Below are positions 1 to 10,582 of a stretch of 64,000 nt of DNA, piece by piece (position 1 is the first letter of the stretch; the number at the start of each line of letters is the position of its first letter). Both the position numbers and the translations under genes were made by a program. Source of the DNA: Maratus speciosus (Eukaryota; Arthropoda; Arachnida; Araneae; Salticidae); assembly GCA_963932465.1 (NCBI GenBank), contig OZ010786.1:533699073-533763072 (forward strand), given 5' to 3'. The notes under the pieces are model-generated. The model did no database searches and was not told the DNA's origin. It saw only the letters and a list, made by a program, of their open reading frames with translations.

Positions 1-120
1 CACTTATATAATCGAGTTTTTCCTTCTAAGCCTAAAACAAACACCTACAATTACTTAGTGACGCTTTAAATTGCAATTAAAATAATAAAACTTTGTAAAA
101 AATCACCATAAAATTAAAAC

Positions 121-183
121 AAAACACAGGACGCGTTTCGAGCTAAAAACATAACAGCTCGTCATCAGCTACAGCATACACGT
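121..183 (-). ncRNA. Hammerhead ribozyme motif in the left PLE arm
   Basis: This is the reverse-complement counterpart of the right-arm motif. CTGATGA reads on the minus strand at 168-162, helix II is intact, GAAAC reads at 139-135, and the GTC triplet reads at 132-130. The two ribozymes are therefore in opposite orientation about 1.1 kb apart, so a transcript through the whole element would carry only one sense copy. Confidence 0.7.
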
Positions 184-538
184 GTCCGTAAACGAACAAG
201 TTCAAAAATGAACTGAAGATAAAGAATGTTGCGAAGAATGCGACAGATGGCGCTACCTGATAGACGGATATGCAAAAGGGAAATGTGTTGAAAAAAGATA
301 GAAGAGAAAATGAAATGGAAAAAATGGAAATAAAAGAAAAAATAAAAATAAAAGAGGTAAATTAAAAATATAAATAAAAATAATAAATAAAGAACTATAA
401 AAGAACAAGAAAAAATCCAAAATATTATTATTATTATTATTATTATTTATTTTTTTAATACAAAATAAAAAGAAAAGAAACAAGAGAAAAGGGAAAAGAA
501 TTACAAAATTAATTTCCACGCTGGAGATAGGAAAGGAG

Positions 539-904
539 ATGATCAGTAGGAACAGATCAGTAGGAACAGAAATTCCTACTGAGAACCGGTGGGGTGTTTA
601 TTTCATTCCTTGCTCTTGCAATTTAGGTTATATTGGTCAAACGAAGAGAGCTTTAAAATTCAGATTAGGCGAGCATCAGAGATATATTGCAAATCAAGAA
701 ATCTCTAAATCTTCGATTGCTTCTCACTGTTGGTCTTCCAGTCATTGTTTCAATTTCTCCATGGCCAAAATTATTTCTTCCCCTGCCTCTCCCTTTCACT
801 TGGATTTTCATGAAGCATATTTTATTTCTAAAAATTCTACTAATCTTGTCAATGATCTCCCATCATCTCCTTTCCTATCTCCAGCTTGGAAATTAATTTT
901 GTAA
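539..904 (+). CDS. C-terminal GIY-YIG endonuclease domain of a Penelope-like retroelement polyprotein (partial)
   Basis: A 121-codon frame encodes the endonuclease end of a PLE protein, which in complete elements follows a reverse transcriptase and nicks target DNA for insertion. The GIY-type motif is GVY at residues 19-21 and the YIG-type motif is GYIG at 30-33. These are followed by an RLGEH stretch (42-46) with the usual Arg, a His/Cys pair (63-64), and a later Glu (92, in HEAYFIS) ahead of NLVN (102-105), as in this nuclease family. The first ~17 residues lie at the edge of the left inverted arm, so the ATG at 539 is probably not a natural start and the frame is a truncated tail. The stop at 902-904 leads into T-rich 3' sequence. 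The core residues look intact, but without the RT domain it is unlikely to act alone. Confidence 0.8.
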   Translation: MISRNRSVGTEIPTENRWGVYFIPCSCNLGYIGQTKRALKFRLGEHQRYIANQEISKSSIASHCWSSSHCFNFSMAKIISSPASPFHLDFHEAYFISKNSTNLVNDLPSSPFLSPAWKLIL

Positions 905-1220
905 TTCTTTTCCCTTTTCTCTTGTTTCTTTTCTTTTTATTTTGTATTAAAAAAATAAATAATAATAATAATAATAACAATATTTTGGATTTTTTCTTGT
1001 TCTTTTATAGTTCTTTATTTATTATTTTTATTTATATTTTTAATTTACCTCTTTTATTTTTATTTTTTCTTTTATTTCCATTTTTTCCATTTCATTTTCT
1101 CTTCTATTTTTTTTCAACACATTTCCCTTTTGCATATCCGTCTATCAGGTAGCGCCATCTGTCGCATTCTTCGCAACATTCTTTATCTTCAGTTCATTTT
1201 TGAACTTGTTCGTTTACGGA

Positions 1221-1285
1221 CACGTGTATGCTGTAGCTGATGACGAGCTGTTATGTTTTTAGCTCGAAACGCGTCCTGTGTTTTG
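1221..1285 (+). ncRNA. Hammerhead ribozyme motif in the right PLE arm
   Basis: The conserved core boxes occur in order: CTGATGA at 1237-1243; a 6-bp helix II, CGAGCT (1244-1249) with AGCTCG (1261-1266); GAAAC at 1266-1270; a minimal 2-bp helix III with a 2-nt loop; and a GTC cleavage triplet at 1273-1275. Helix I (bases before 1237 against those after 1275) is weak and relies on G-U pairs. This is the small type I arrangement described for PLE terminal repeats, where activity is often best in dimeric form. An alternative GUA triplet upstream with a longer helix III cannot be excluded. Confidence 0.72.
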
Positions 1286-1532
1286 TTTTAATTTTATGGT
1301 GATTTTTTACAAAGTTTTATTATTTTAATTGCTTCATATCGCCAGTTTTTGGTGCTGTTTCGCCACGCTATAAATTGGGTGGTCATGTATCATTCAATTT
1401 CAAGATAGATGGCCACATGAAATCGAGGAGAGATGACTCCATTAATGAATATTTCAAAATTATATGGGATGAAGATTTTAACTAAATATAATTATTTTTT
1501 AAACATTTATATAGCATTTATGTTTACAAATA

Positions 1533-2600
1533 CAGTAGACTCCCTCTTAACCGGCCTCCTCTTAACCAGAATTCCGCTTTAATCGGCCGACATTTTCCCC
1601 CAACATCAGGCAAAATTCAAGGATGACGACCTGGGGAACTCAGCTTACGCTTTCGAGTTGAAGTACAATCCCGAGGGAAAGGAGGCAAAATTCAGAAGGG
1701 AGAACGTCGGTTCTAAATGGATTCGTGTTACCCGTCATCAGTGTGGAATTCAAGGTGTGCCCCGGGGGACATCCCCCCCCCACCACACGCACAAGAACAA
1801 TGAGATGTCCCTCCGGAAGATTTGAGATTTTGTGTTTTTAATGGTTAAAAGTGCAATCCCCACCCGCAACTCTTTAATGTCTGATCTATCTGCAAACCGT
1901 GTTGTACAAACATTTAAAAAGCTCGAGGGATGCAAATAAATCACCGTAGATGTATAAGAGTTGTTTGAGTCTGATAAAGATCTCAAGAAAGAAGCAGTAT
2001 ATGACGAGGATATAATTTGGGCAGTAACTGATGTTGTTCAATACGAACACGATCCTGATGATGATTCAGTTAAAGTTGACACGGCTGAAACTCCTCCTAC
2101 GGAAGCGGTAAAAGCATTAGAGTTGGCGCTACGCTATGTTGAGCAGCGACTAAGAGCTTCCTCGGTTAAACTTATGATGTTAAACAGATGGAGATTTATG
2201 CTGCAAAATGTCGGGCATCTTGCCTTCAACAGAAGAAGGTCGCTGATTTCTTTATAGTTGATTAACTTAAATATGCATAATGTAAAACAATTTCAACTTC
2301 TTATAAAGGTGTGTGACACGGTTTTTAACAATTTAATTTGAGTGAAATATTTTTCATTATTTGTTATCAGATGATAATTTTTCTTCCAATTCAGTTAATT
2401 ATAACTAGTATTCATTTCACAAAATTTAGAAAATATCTTTTTTTTTATAACTACACAAATTGAAAAACTAAATGCATAGTTACGGTTTTAATTACTTAAA
2501 TTACGCAGATATTATTTAATTTTTTTCCGGTTTTAACCGGTTTTTCTCTTAACCTGCTTACCCTCTGTCCCTTTTAGGCCAGTTAAGCGGGAGGCTATAG
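1533..2600 (+). mobile_element. Internally deleted Tigger/pogo-like DNA transposon
   Basis: The left end CAGTAGACTCCCTCTTAACC begins at 1533. The right end reads inward as CTATAGCCTCCCGCTTAACT from 2600. Both are flanked by TA (1531-1532 and 2601-2602), the target duplication of this superfamily. The interior keeps only pieces of coding sequence, including the transposase tail at about 1961-2275. At about 1070 bp it is well short of a full Tigger element. Confidence 0.8.
1961..2275 (+). pseudogene. C-terminal tail of Tigger/jerky-type transposase, frameshifted
   Basis: An acidic stretch followed by a helical segment (ALELALRYVEQ, then SSVKLMMLNRW) matches the C-terminal tail usual in Tigger and jerky transposases. 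After LNRW the homologous reading moves to another frame, which reads YAAKCRASCLQQKKVADFF and ends at a TAA near 2261. A single frameshift therefore separates the halves, at about 2195. No ATG opens the frame and the DNA-binding and catalytic domains are absent, so this is a relic inside the deleted element. Confidence 0.75.
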
Positions 2601-2602
2601 TA

Positions 2603-3295
2603 TATTAATTAATATAATTGTTTAAATTTTAACTAATGTAAATATTTCCATAATAATAATATAAAAGGACCTAACGGTGATTTTTTTTTTAGAAAATATT
2701 GAAAAACTTCAGAAACTTTCATCCTAAAAACAGATAAAATTGATCCATAAACATAAAACCGTGAAAGATTCTAAAATGAACGCGAGAAAAAAACAAAATC
2801 ATATCACTTCCGGCAGTGGAGAAGATGCAATTATCAGATTCGACAATTTCTGAGGAAATGGAATTGGATAATTGTCGCTGTGTCTGTGTCGAGAAGAGCA
2901 TAGTACCACAACCAAAAGATCTGACAGGATATAATGCATAAGGGGCCTGAAGAGCTTCCATGAAACGTATAAAAACTATCAAGACCATTCCCAAAATTAT
3001 AATAAAATTTTACGAATATTAAAGATTGAAATGATACTTCAATTTGTGTTTATTCTAATTTTATTCACTAATTTTCAGTCATATAATTGCATCTTTACAA
3101 GTTACTTTATCTTTTTCACGATAAACTATATGAAGTGCTTTATTTTTTGCTATTTTAAGTTCACTTTTTCTTTCTTGTATTGGATGGCCATCTCTCCTCT
3201 GAGGAGAGATGACCATCTGCCATATTAATTTAAATTTTGTTTCCCACTTTTTTTTCTAAATATTTAATTACATTTTACTCAACGTATCATGAGTA

Positions 3296-3341
<46 letters not shown>

Positions 3342-3437
3342 AATTTTAAATATGCATAAATATTTCTTGTATTTGCATTCTAAGAATTTTTACTTTAATT
3401 TTTTAAAAATATGGCCATCTAACCTAGAGTTACCCGA
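2603..3437. other. AT-rich spacer with a short hairpin and (TA)n tract
   Basis: No gene is seen. A 17-bp-arm palindrome (about 3182-3218, GATGGCCATCTCTCCTC and its complement) looks like a collapsed TIR pair. The same TGGCCA/GGAGAGATGA words occur near 1412-1436 and 3413-3420. A (TA)n microsatellite lies at about 3295-3340. Confidence 0.6.
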
Positions 3438-3439
3438 TA

Positions 3440-4731
3440 GGGGAGACTAGAGAGGTTTGACAATATGAGAGGCTTGACCCATCGCTTTCATATTTAAAAG
3501 ATTTTCAGAGTTTTATCAATAGGTGTGAACCAGAGCTACAGGAATGCTCAAACAACACTCTTTGTTTTGTAGAGGTAATCGAAATAGATATGAAAAAATC
3601 AATTCTGAGGCGTTTTCAAACTGAAATTTATGTATTTTAGAAATATTTTGTAAGCATTTTTCAGATAAAATATATCACACAAATTTAAGTAAGTAGGTTT
3701 TAAATAATGCAGAAATACCAAGGTTTCCAGATATTAAGATTGTGCAGTAAATTAGGCTTCACATAACAATGTGCTATTCTTTAGAAAAGGGCTATGTGGT
3801 GAGGCATGACCCAGATAATGTGAGGGACGATCGACCGTATGATCAAGGCTCCCTTAATTAAGTGGTTTTGGAAATCTTTTGATTATACACTGCATAATGA
3901 AATATCATTATATATCAAAAAGAATGTAAATTTATTTTGTAAAGCTACAGTAAAATGAGGTGATGGAAATGAAAATGTTTAAAATTGATTAAAGAAAGAT
4001 GTGAAAAATTGCTGTAGTATCCATTGCATGAAAAAATAATGAAAGGGAAAGTTGGTAGGAACTATTTTCCATTTAAATATTACTTACAATAGGTAAATAG
4101 AAATAGTGGTAAAGACTATAAAGTATTAAAGTAGCAGTCTTAACCCTTTCATGGGCAGTGGTATGTTTATAAAACCACTTTATTTTAATTCCCAAACGCT
4201 ACAATGGCACCAAAATTTTGCTAAAATCTTTTTTCCATTTAATATGTATGTGATATATAGCCTTTTTCTTATTTCCAAATAAATTCCGGTGGCAATCATT
4301 TATTTAAACATTTTAGTACTGGAAGTACTTTGGCCCTGCAAGTGTTAAAGTACGTTAATGCTCACTTAAGTGCTCATGCGGCTTCAAAACAACATAGCAT
4401 TGATTGAAAAACATTAGGAAGGTATGTAGAACTATTTCACCAGGATGGATACGGTGAGATGAAGCCAAACTATGTGACAACTACAGTTGTCAGGTAGAGT
4501 GTCTCAAAAAGTAGGACAAGAAGATGAAAAAGTGGAAAAGTGGCTCCTATATCAGGACATAATAATACATGAAACCCAATGAAAACGGAACCTGTTTCTA
4601 ACGGAAAACTGTCTTAAATGTTAAAATTTCATTTTCCTTGATGTACAATTACATATGCTCAGACAAAATCCTGTTTAAAACGAAAATTTTCTCCTTTGTC
4701 TTGCGATTGCGTCTAAACATCTTTGTTTAAG

Positions 4732-4767
<36 letters not shown>

Positions 4768-5030
4768 TTAAAGCATGTAGTATAAAGGTATTCTGCTTTT
4801 TTCAAACAGATTTTATTTCTCTTCACAAATAGCTCAATATAAAACACAGTGGGTGATTTAAATAAATCCTTTTTCAATTTTTTTATGTATTACAATATGT
4901 ACCAATTTTATTTTGATAACTGATTGTATAACGAATTAAATGGTATATAAAACTTTTTTCTAAGTTCAATATTTAAAAAAAAAAAAAAAATCATTTTGTA
5001 AAAAGTGGGTCAATCCTCCCTAGTCTCCCC
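3440..5030. mobile_element. 1.6-kb TIR element with TA target duplication (Tc/mariner/Tigger-like, non-autonomous)
   Basis: The ends read GGGGAGACTAGAGAGGTTTG (left) and, inward from the right, GGGGAGACTAGGGAGGATTG. Both are flanked by TA (3438-3439 and 5031-5032). A second short motif related to TTGACCCA follows inside each end. The interior has no long reading frame and is cut by poly-T (about 4733-4763) and poly-A (about 4976-4990) tracts, so it is a non-autonomous or badly decayed element. The superfamily is inferred from the TA duplication only. Confidence 0.7.
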
Positions 5031-5089
5031 TATATATGGTTGAGAAATTGGTAAATACAGGGTGTTTCAGCACAGCAGTTATAATGTTT

Positions 5090-5602
5090 CAGAATATGCA
5101 GAGTACACCTAGCTGTTGGGAAATCTCATAGCAATACATGGTTAGAAACGCTTTCCAGCTGCGGTGATGAAGAGATAAACATAAGAAAGAAAGGACACGA
5201 ACAGAGTGAAAAACATGGTTTTAATTCTACATCATAAAACTGAGAAATAACAGCTAAAACAGAAAAATCGATTGTCATCAAAGACTGTGTTTAAAATTAC
5301 GGCCCCATGCCGTGATGCAGGCCTCAAATCTTCGGAGCATGGGAGATCTATTTACTTCGAAAATACCGGGATGTCCAAGTCTTCCCCAGCAGCTTCCGTG
5401 ATGCGTGCAAAAAGTTCTTCAGCAATATTAAGCAATGCCCTAGTACGTCTGCCGTACTAAGAATAATAAAAATGTTTTCGTACACTGTTTGTGTCCTTCC
5501 TTTGTTGTATTTTATGTCGTCACTTTTGCGCCAGAAAAGCGTATCTGACCATGCATTAGTATGTGATTTCTCATCATCTAGGTGTACTCTATCTATACAG
5601 GG
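5090..5602. repeat. Foldback/MITE-like inverted repeat
   Basis: Arms of about 130 bp (5090-5225 and 5465-5602) are imperfect reverse complements; for example AGAGTACACCTAG near 5100 pairs with CTAGGTGTACTCT near 5580. The centre is unrelated and not convincingly coding. TACAGGG motifs flank both sides, and the right one also starts the next element. Confidence 0.65.
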
Positions 5603-5767
5603 AGTGCCAAAAATGCGGATGCATTTAAAAAATTAATTAAATGAAAACGAAAACCTATCAAAATGAACAGTTTCCTGCATTTTATTTCATAAATTAGTAA
5701 AAGTTTAGTCACTTTCAATTAAAAGTTTGGTTACAAAGTTTGAGAATAGAAGACGCTGTTATGAGGG

Positions 5768-5801
<34 letters not shown>

Positions 5802-6425
5802 ATATGAACCTGTTGCTAAAAAAAAGTGAAATTAAATAGAATAAATTACTATATTTTCAATCTAGCCACGACAGACAAGACGGAGTGGTCAGTGCACAAC
5901 ATTAGCAGAATCCCGTGCTGTAACGCTTTGGCCGGAACGCTCTTCCACATCCAGCGGAGGTGTGTTGTTGGAGCTCGGAATTAGTTTGTGGAATTTCATG
6001 GTCTTTCAAGTAGCCATATAGTAAAGATGTCAGAAGTCTGATCTGGCGGACAGGGAGGCTAATCAATCACACTTCCTGAATACATTGAAAGCTCATGTCA
6101 ATAACACGAACATCGAAACTTTCGTATAGGAAACTGAAGACATCAGCTGTTCGGGGTGGGAAACACCGTCTTGATGAGCCATGACGTGTTCTAAGGGTCC
6201 TCAAAGGAATTTTTAACACCATAAATTCACGCAGAATATCCATGTCGAGCTCTGCTCTAATCGTTTTGTGTCAGACAAATGTCCTAATAAGCTCTTTGGT
6301 GAATATTACTGCCCAAACCTAGACATTTGGGGGGCGAAGAGAAGGTGTTACGGCAACATGGAGAAATCCCAGTTACCCAAAGCCGCCAGTTTTGCTTATT
6401 AACGGAAATCTTGTATTCCTGTTAT
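5597..6425 (-). pseudogene. Decayed IS630/Tc1-mariner-type transposase (minus strand), copy A
   Basis: The minus strand in broken frames gives pieces typical of the catalytic region of this transposase superfamily: a residue of the DGAPPH-type block near 6170-6140, a DHVI-like block, a remnant of the PPRSPDLTP-type block near 6060-6030, and the WGYLK-type helix after it. Stops and shifts are frequent, so it is long dead. A CAGGGAGTGCCAAAAATG end at about 5597 may be its terminal repeat. A second copy lies at 8272-8985, and the two align closely over 6180-6420 and 8400-8640. A poly-A tract lies at about 5770-5800. Confidence 0.6.
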
Positions 6426-6429
6426 CTTG

Positions 6430-6850
6430 TAATCCTGGTGAAGCTAATTTTATCCAGAAAATGGTTCTAACGATATTTATTAAATTTTGTATTCTATTGT
6501 TTTCAGGCTCGAGAAGATCATTTTAGTGGGTCATTTTGGGTTACTATGTGTCCGAGTCCAGCTATATATCTAAAAAAACGATAATTATATCTAAAAAACG
6601 ATATTGACAAAATTCTGTGTTCTACCGTTTTCGGTATTGAGAAGATTACTGGGCTGAGTCACATGTTCGAGAACATTATATTAGTGGGTCTTTTGGGGTC
6701 ACTGTGGGTCAAGCTAATTTTATCTATAAAATGACTTAAACGATTTAGACCAAATTTTGTATCATACCGTTTTTGAATACCAGAAGTCCATTAATCTAAG
6801 TCACATGTTCGAGAAGATTTGAATAGTGGGTCAATACGGGTCAGGTTCAC
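6430..6850. repeat. Two-copy imperfect repeat, period about 271 bp
   Basis: The phrase AAGCTAATTTTATC occurs near 6440 and 6711. Each time it is followed by a run containing ATTTTGTAT, a GAGAAGAT word and TAGTGGGTC. Three diverged GTGGGTC...GGGTCA segments can be seen (about 6517, 6688 and 6825). No coding potential is seen. Confidence 0.55.
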
Positions 6851-7264
6851 GAAGCCGCAAAGATGGCAATGTCTGGCGAAATATTGGCGACATTTGGTCG
6901 AAAAATCGACTTTTCAAAACCCATACTTGACGCCAAATGAAAGAGTGTCGCCAAATTTGACTATATTTGAAAAAAAAAAAAAATCCTTCAGAATGTTTAG
7001 GAATTTTTTATAAATTCTTAATAGAACTGGAGATACGTGGTTAAACAATGCGGAGTCTATTGAAAAATTTAATTTGGATTGATGATCTTTCTTTGTAAAT
7101 ATGTAAATAATGCAGAATTTAGAAAAAGGTAAGTACATCGTTTTCCTGTAGATTGTTTTTGTAAATAATGCTGTTATAAAATAGCATGCTTTATAGCAAT
7201 AATACACAGAGAATAATGCAAAGAGAATATTATATAATGATGAACACAAAGCTAATTAAATCCC

Positions 7265-8250
7265 TGCTTGAAATTGTTTTTTCAGAGAATCATATGCTGT
7301 TACAACATATTGATAGAATCCGTTTTATACAGTTCAGTTGTAAAACGTAAATGAAAAGCTTATAAAAAATCAATACAGACACTTTTTTTTTTTTCAAAGT
7401 TGAAAATTTAGCTAGCTAGTTTTAAATATAGCTAGATTTGAAAATTCAATTTTCGAGCAACTCATTAATTTCAATACACTTCGTAGTGCACTTAAAAGAT
7501 AGATTTTCATTTGTATATATCGAAAGAATGCCGCTCATAAATGTTGTTAAATAAAGATTGATTAAAATACAAGAGATATAATATAAAATAAAGAGAGTAC
7601 ATTTTATAAAGAAAGTGGTGTTAACGGTTTGTAGTCAAAATGTTAAATTACGCTGCATTTATCCGTATTTATAAAAAAAATGCCATTATATAAATTTTAA
7701 TAATAATTCCAACATAATATGGGAATTTATAAATACTTATTATTATAAGTAACAATTTAATTTTCAAAAATATAGAGGTTTTATTATTTATGTATTTCAT
7801 GCATGTTATTTACTATACATAAATATAGGAACTATATAAGGTTTTAAATTTAGATATTGAAATAATATGATAGTTATGTACAACAGAAAATGCGATAAGA
7901 TTTTGCAAATCAATGTCATAAAGATATATTATAAACTAATATTGCAATTCGTGCTCTCATTGAATATCATTAATATGAGTTAAGAGGTATCACGTAAGAT
8001 TCATGAATGAACGTAAAACTGTCAAACTTCAGCACATGTTATTCATAAATTTAATAAAGATAAATTGCTAAAGATAATAATATATTAGAAAACTGTAACG
8101 GAATCTTATGCACTGCAGTGATAAAAAGTGACTTTAAACATTTATTGCTAATAAAGTCTATATCCTTTTAATTTTTCCCCCAGAAAATTCCCCTATATAG
8201 AAAACTTTGTTTTTAATCGGAATTTTATTTTAATACAATTACTTGTAAAG
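7265..8250. repeat. Paralogous block, copy 1
   Basis: About 1 kb is alignable by eye with 9684-10582 (copy 2). The last ~270 bp (from about 7972) also match 14753-15005 and 53265-53475. The best-kept words include CACGTAAGATTCATGAA, AAAACTGTCAAACT and AAAGATAAATTGCTAA. No continuous frame is present. It could be a tandemly duplicated non-coding part of an old locus or a dispersed repeat. The extended collinearity with copies 3 and 4 favours local duplication. Confidence 0.65.
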
Positions 8251-8271
8251 TTACAGTAAAATTGCAAGAAT

Positions 8272-8985
8272 TCAAATCTGGCGAAGAGTGATGCCGATCA
8301 ATGATATTTTACGAATGTTTTGAAAGCTCAGATCAATGACATGATCATCGAAACATTTGTAGAGGTTACTGAATAATCTGTTCGAATCGGGAAGCACCAT
8401 CTTGATGAACCATATTGCGCTATAAAGTTCCCCCAAGGAATTTTTAAACGCCAAAAAATTCACGCAGAATGTCAATGTTGAGCTCTGCACTAATCGTTTT
8501 TTGTCAGAAAACTGTCCCAATAAGTCCTTTGGTGAATATTACGGCCAAACCTTGAAATTTATGCGATGTAGGGGTGATGTTACCGCAACATGGAGAAATC
8601 CCAGTTCCCCAAAGGCACAAGTTTTGCTTATTGACAAACTCATTGGGGCAAAATTAAGCTTCATTTGAGAACTAAATGATTACGAAATCGATTTTGCCAG
8701 AATCTAGCTGCCGCCTCATGGATTTGCGAATTTCTTACGTGCACGCCTGGCATCAGAAATAAGTTTTTGACAGGTGTAAATATCATTCGGAAATATATGG
8801 CGGATGTCACACATGATACGGTGGTCTGTATGCATTGTATTCTAGCTTGGTCTTCAAAAGAGAAAACGGATGAATACCCGTGAACACCCCTGTATCATTT
8901 GCTCAACGTCTTCGACATTTACATCAGTAACTGCCGCACGCGGGCGCCGGATAATTCCACCATGATCGTCTTTAACATCCCCAGT
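8272..8985 (-). pseudogene. Decayed IS630/Tc1-mariner-type transposase (minus strand), copy B
   Basis: The minus strand carries an N-terminal linker-like piece (GIIRRPRAAVTDVNVEDVEQM, read in the 8975-8900 region), then broken frames. An 82-residue open segment follows (8520-8272) that contains FDDHVIDLSFQNI, a segment seen just before the third catalytic Asp in these transposases. The usual DGAPPH block is mutated. It aligns with copy A at 5.8-6.4 kb, so both derive from the same element family. Confidence 0.6.
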
Positions 8986-8989
8986 CCTT

Positions 8990-9680
8990 AGTTATTTTTC
9001 ATAGAGACCATTTATTTTATTACCTTTCGGCACTTTATGATATTATTTTTTTCTTGAAAACTTCTCCTTGTTTTAACAATTATCTGGTCTAGGCGGTTAA
9101 ATTCTATACATAAAGAATAAACTATTTTCTATCAAAAATTCAACACAATTCTTCTAAAACCTCACACCAATCATACACTGTACATTATAACCCACTTTTT
9201 GTAATTGCGTGGGTGACTACGCTAGTAACGCACATGAAATCGCAAAATGATAATATTGCTAGCGTTATTTTAAAATTTCTCGTTTGCATATTAATATTTT
9301 AAAATATATTTTTGCATAGGATATCTGAAGTCATTGTCTAACCAAGTACATAGTATTTCGAGATTGGTTATATATTTTGATTTTCTATGGGATATTTTTA
9401 GTTTTGTTATTGGTTTCCTTAAAATGAAATAATAATGTCCTTAAGACAAAAAAAAAAAAAAGAAAGAAAGACAAAGTTGCAGCCAAACACATCGAAGTTA
9501 AATAATACCTGATTAGAAGTAGGCCTCAGACTCATATTTCTAAAACTCGCTGTAAAGTGTTGAAATGTAAACTAGAAATTTCGGAAGAAATTTATCATTA
9601 CTTTTATAATAGCTTGAGAGTGTCTCCGTGTGGTCTCCGCTTTCTCTTAAATTTCTATTTTCGCTGTATAATTGTTTATT
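8990..9680. other. AT-rich spacer, nothing recognised
   Basis: I see no gene, terminal repeat or RNA here apart from a short A/AGAA run near 9450-9470. Confidence 0.5.
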
Positions 9681-9683
9681 CAC

Positions 9684-10582
9684 AGAATTATATGCTGTTA
9701 TACCATATTTGCTGAATCATTTTTATAGAGTTCAATTGAAAAATGTAAACGAAAAGTTTAAAGAAAATCAATACAAACACAAATATATATATATATATAT
9801 TCAAATCATATATATCAATATATATATATTCAAATGTCGAGCAAATCATTATTTTCAATACACATCGTATTGTACTTAAACCACTGATTTTTATTTGTAT
9901 AAATTGCAAGAACCCCGTCTCATAAATGATGGTAAATAAAAATTGATTAAAGTGAGAAAGAGATATAAAAAAATAAGATAATAAATTTTATACAGAAAAT
10001 TGTCTTAAGGCATTGAAATCACAAAGTTAAATGATGACAATAATGACGATATAAATTTTAACTACAATTCAAAAAATAAAGTATTTATAAATACTTATTA
10101 TTATAAAAAAATCAATTTACAAAAATATTAGATGTTTTATTATTGATATATTACATGCATCTTGTATAATATGCATAAATATAAGAACTATACAAGGTTC
10201 TATTTTTATATGTTGAAATAAAATATTATTTACGAACAACAGAAAATCCGAGTAGATTCAGCAAATCAATGTCATAAAAAATCGTAGAAATTAGTATTAT
10301 AATTCGTGTCCTTGTTGAATAACAGTAATATGAGTTAAAGATATCACGTAAGATTCATGAATGAGCATAAAACTGTCAAACTCCAGCATATGTTATTCAT
10401 AAATTTAATAAAGATAAATTGCTAAGGATAGTAATATATTAGAAAACTGTAATGGAATCTTATTCAGTGATAAAAAATGACTTTAAACTTTTAATGCTAA
10501 TAATGTCCTTTTCCTTTTAAATTGTTTCCCAGAAAATTTTTCTATATAGAGTGCTTTGTTTTTAATCTGAATTTTATTCTAA
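9684..10582. repeat. Paralogous block, copy 2 (left part, split by a Helitron)
   Basis: It is collinear with copy 1 (7265-8250) apart from small indels and a (TA)n expansion near 9785-9830. It stops abruptly at A10582, where the Helitron CTAG end begins, and resumes at T13625 with GTTACTTGTAAT, the same sequence that follows in copies 1 and 3. This gives a precise empty-site comparison. Confidence 0.7.

Larger units (their letters stand above)
73..1332. mobile_element. Penelope-like element terminus in inverted-repeat configuration
   Basis: Two arms, about 73-542 and 867-1332, are near-perfect reverse complements and enclose a 325-bp centre. The centre plus right arm encode a GIY-YIG endonuclease end, a low-complexity T-rich 3' tail, a (TAA)n tract and a hammerhead motif. 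The left arm repeats the tail and ribozyme in the opposite direction. PLEs are known for GIY-YIG endonucleases, for terminal repeats that are often partial or inverted, and for hammerhead ribozymes in those repeats. No reverse transcriptase domain is present, so this is a 5'-truncated, non-autonomous copy. A 14-bp direct repeat (540-553 and 554-567) sits at the inner edge of the left arm. Confidence 0.85.

Noticed and set aside
253..519. 88-codon minus-strand open frame, and its twin at 886-1152 plus strand
   Set aside because: Both are the low-complexity T-rich tail of the PLE read in mirror-image arms; poly-Asn and poly-Phe runs come from (TAA)n and T tracts.
687..896. Second open frame inside the GIY-YIG region
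   Set aside because: It is an alternative phase of the endonuclease frame without family motifs.
9628..9909. Overlapping open frames on both strands
   Set aside because: They are built from (TA)n repeats (IYIYI runs) within paralogous block copy 2.
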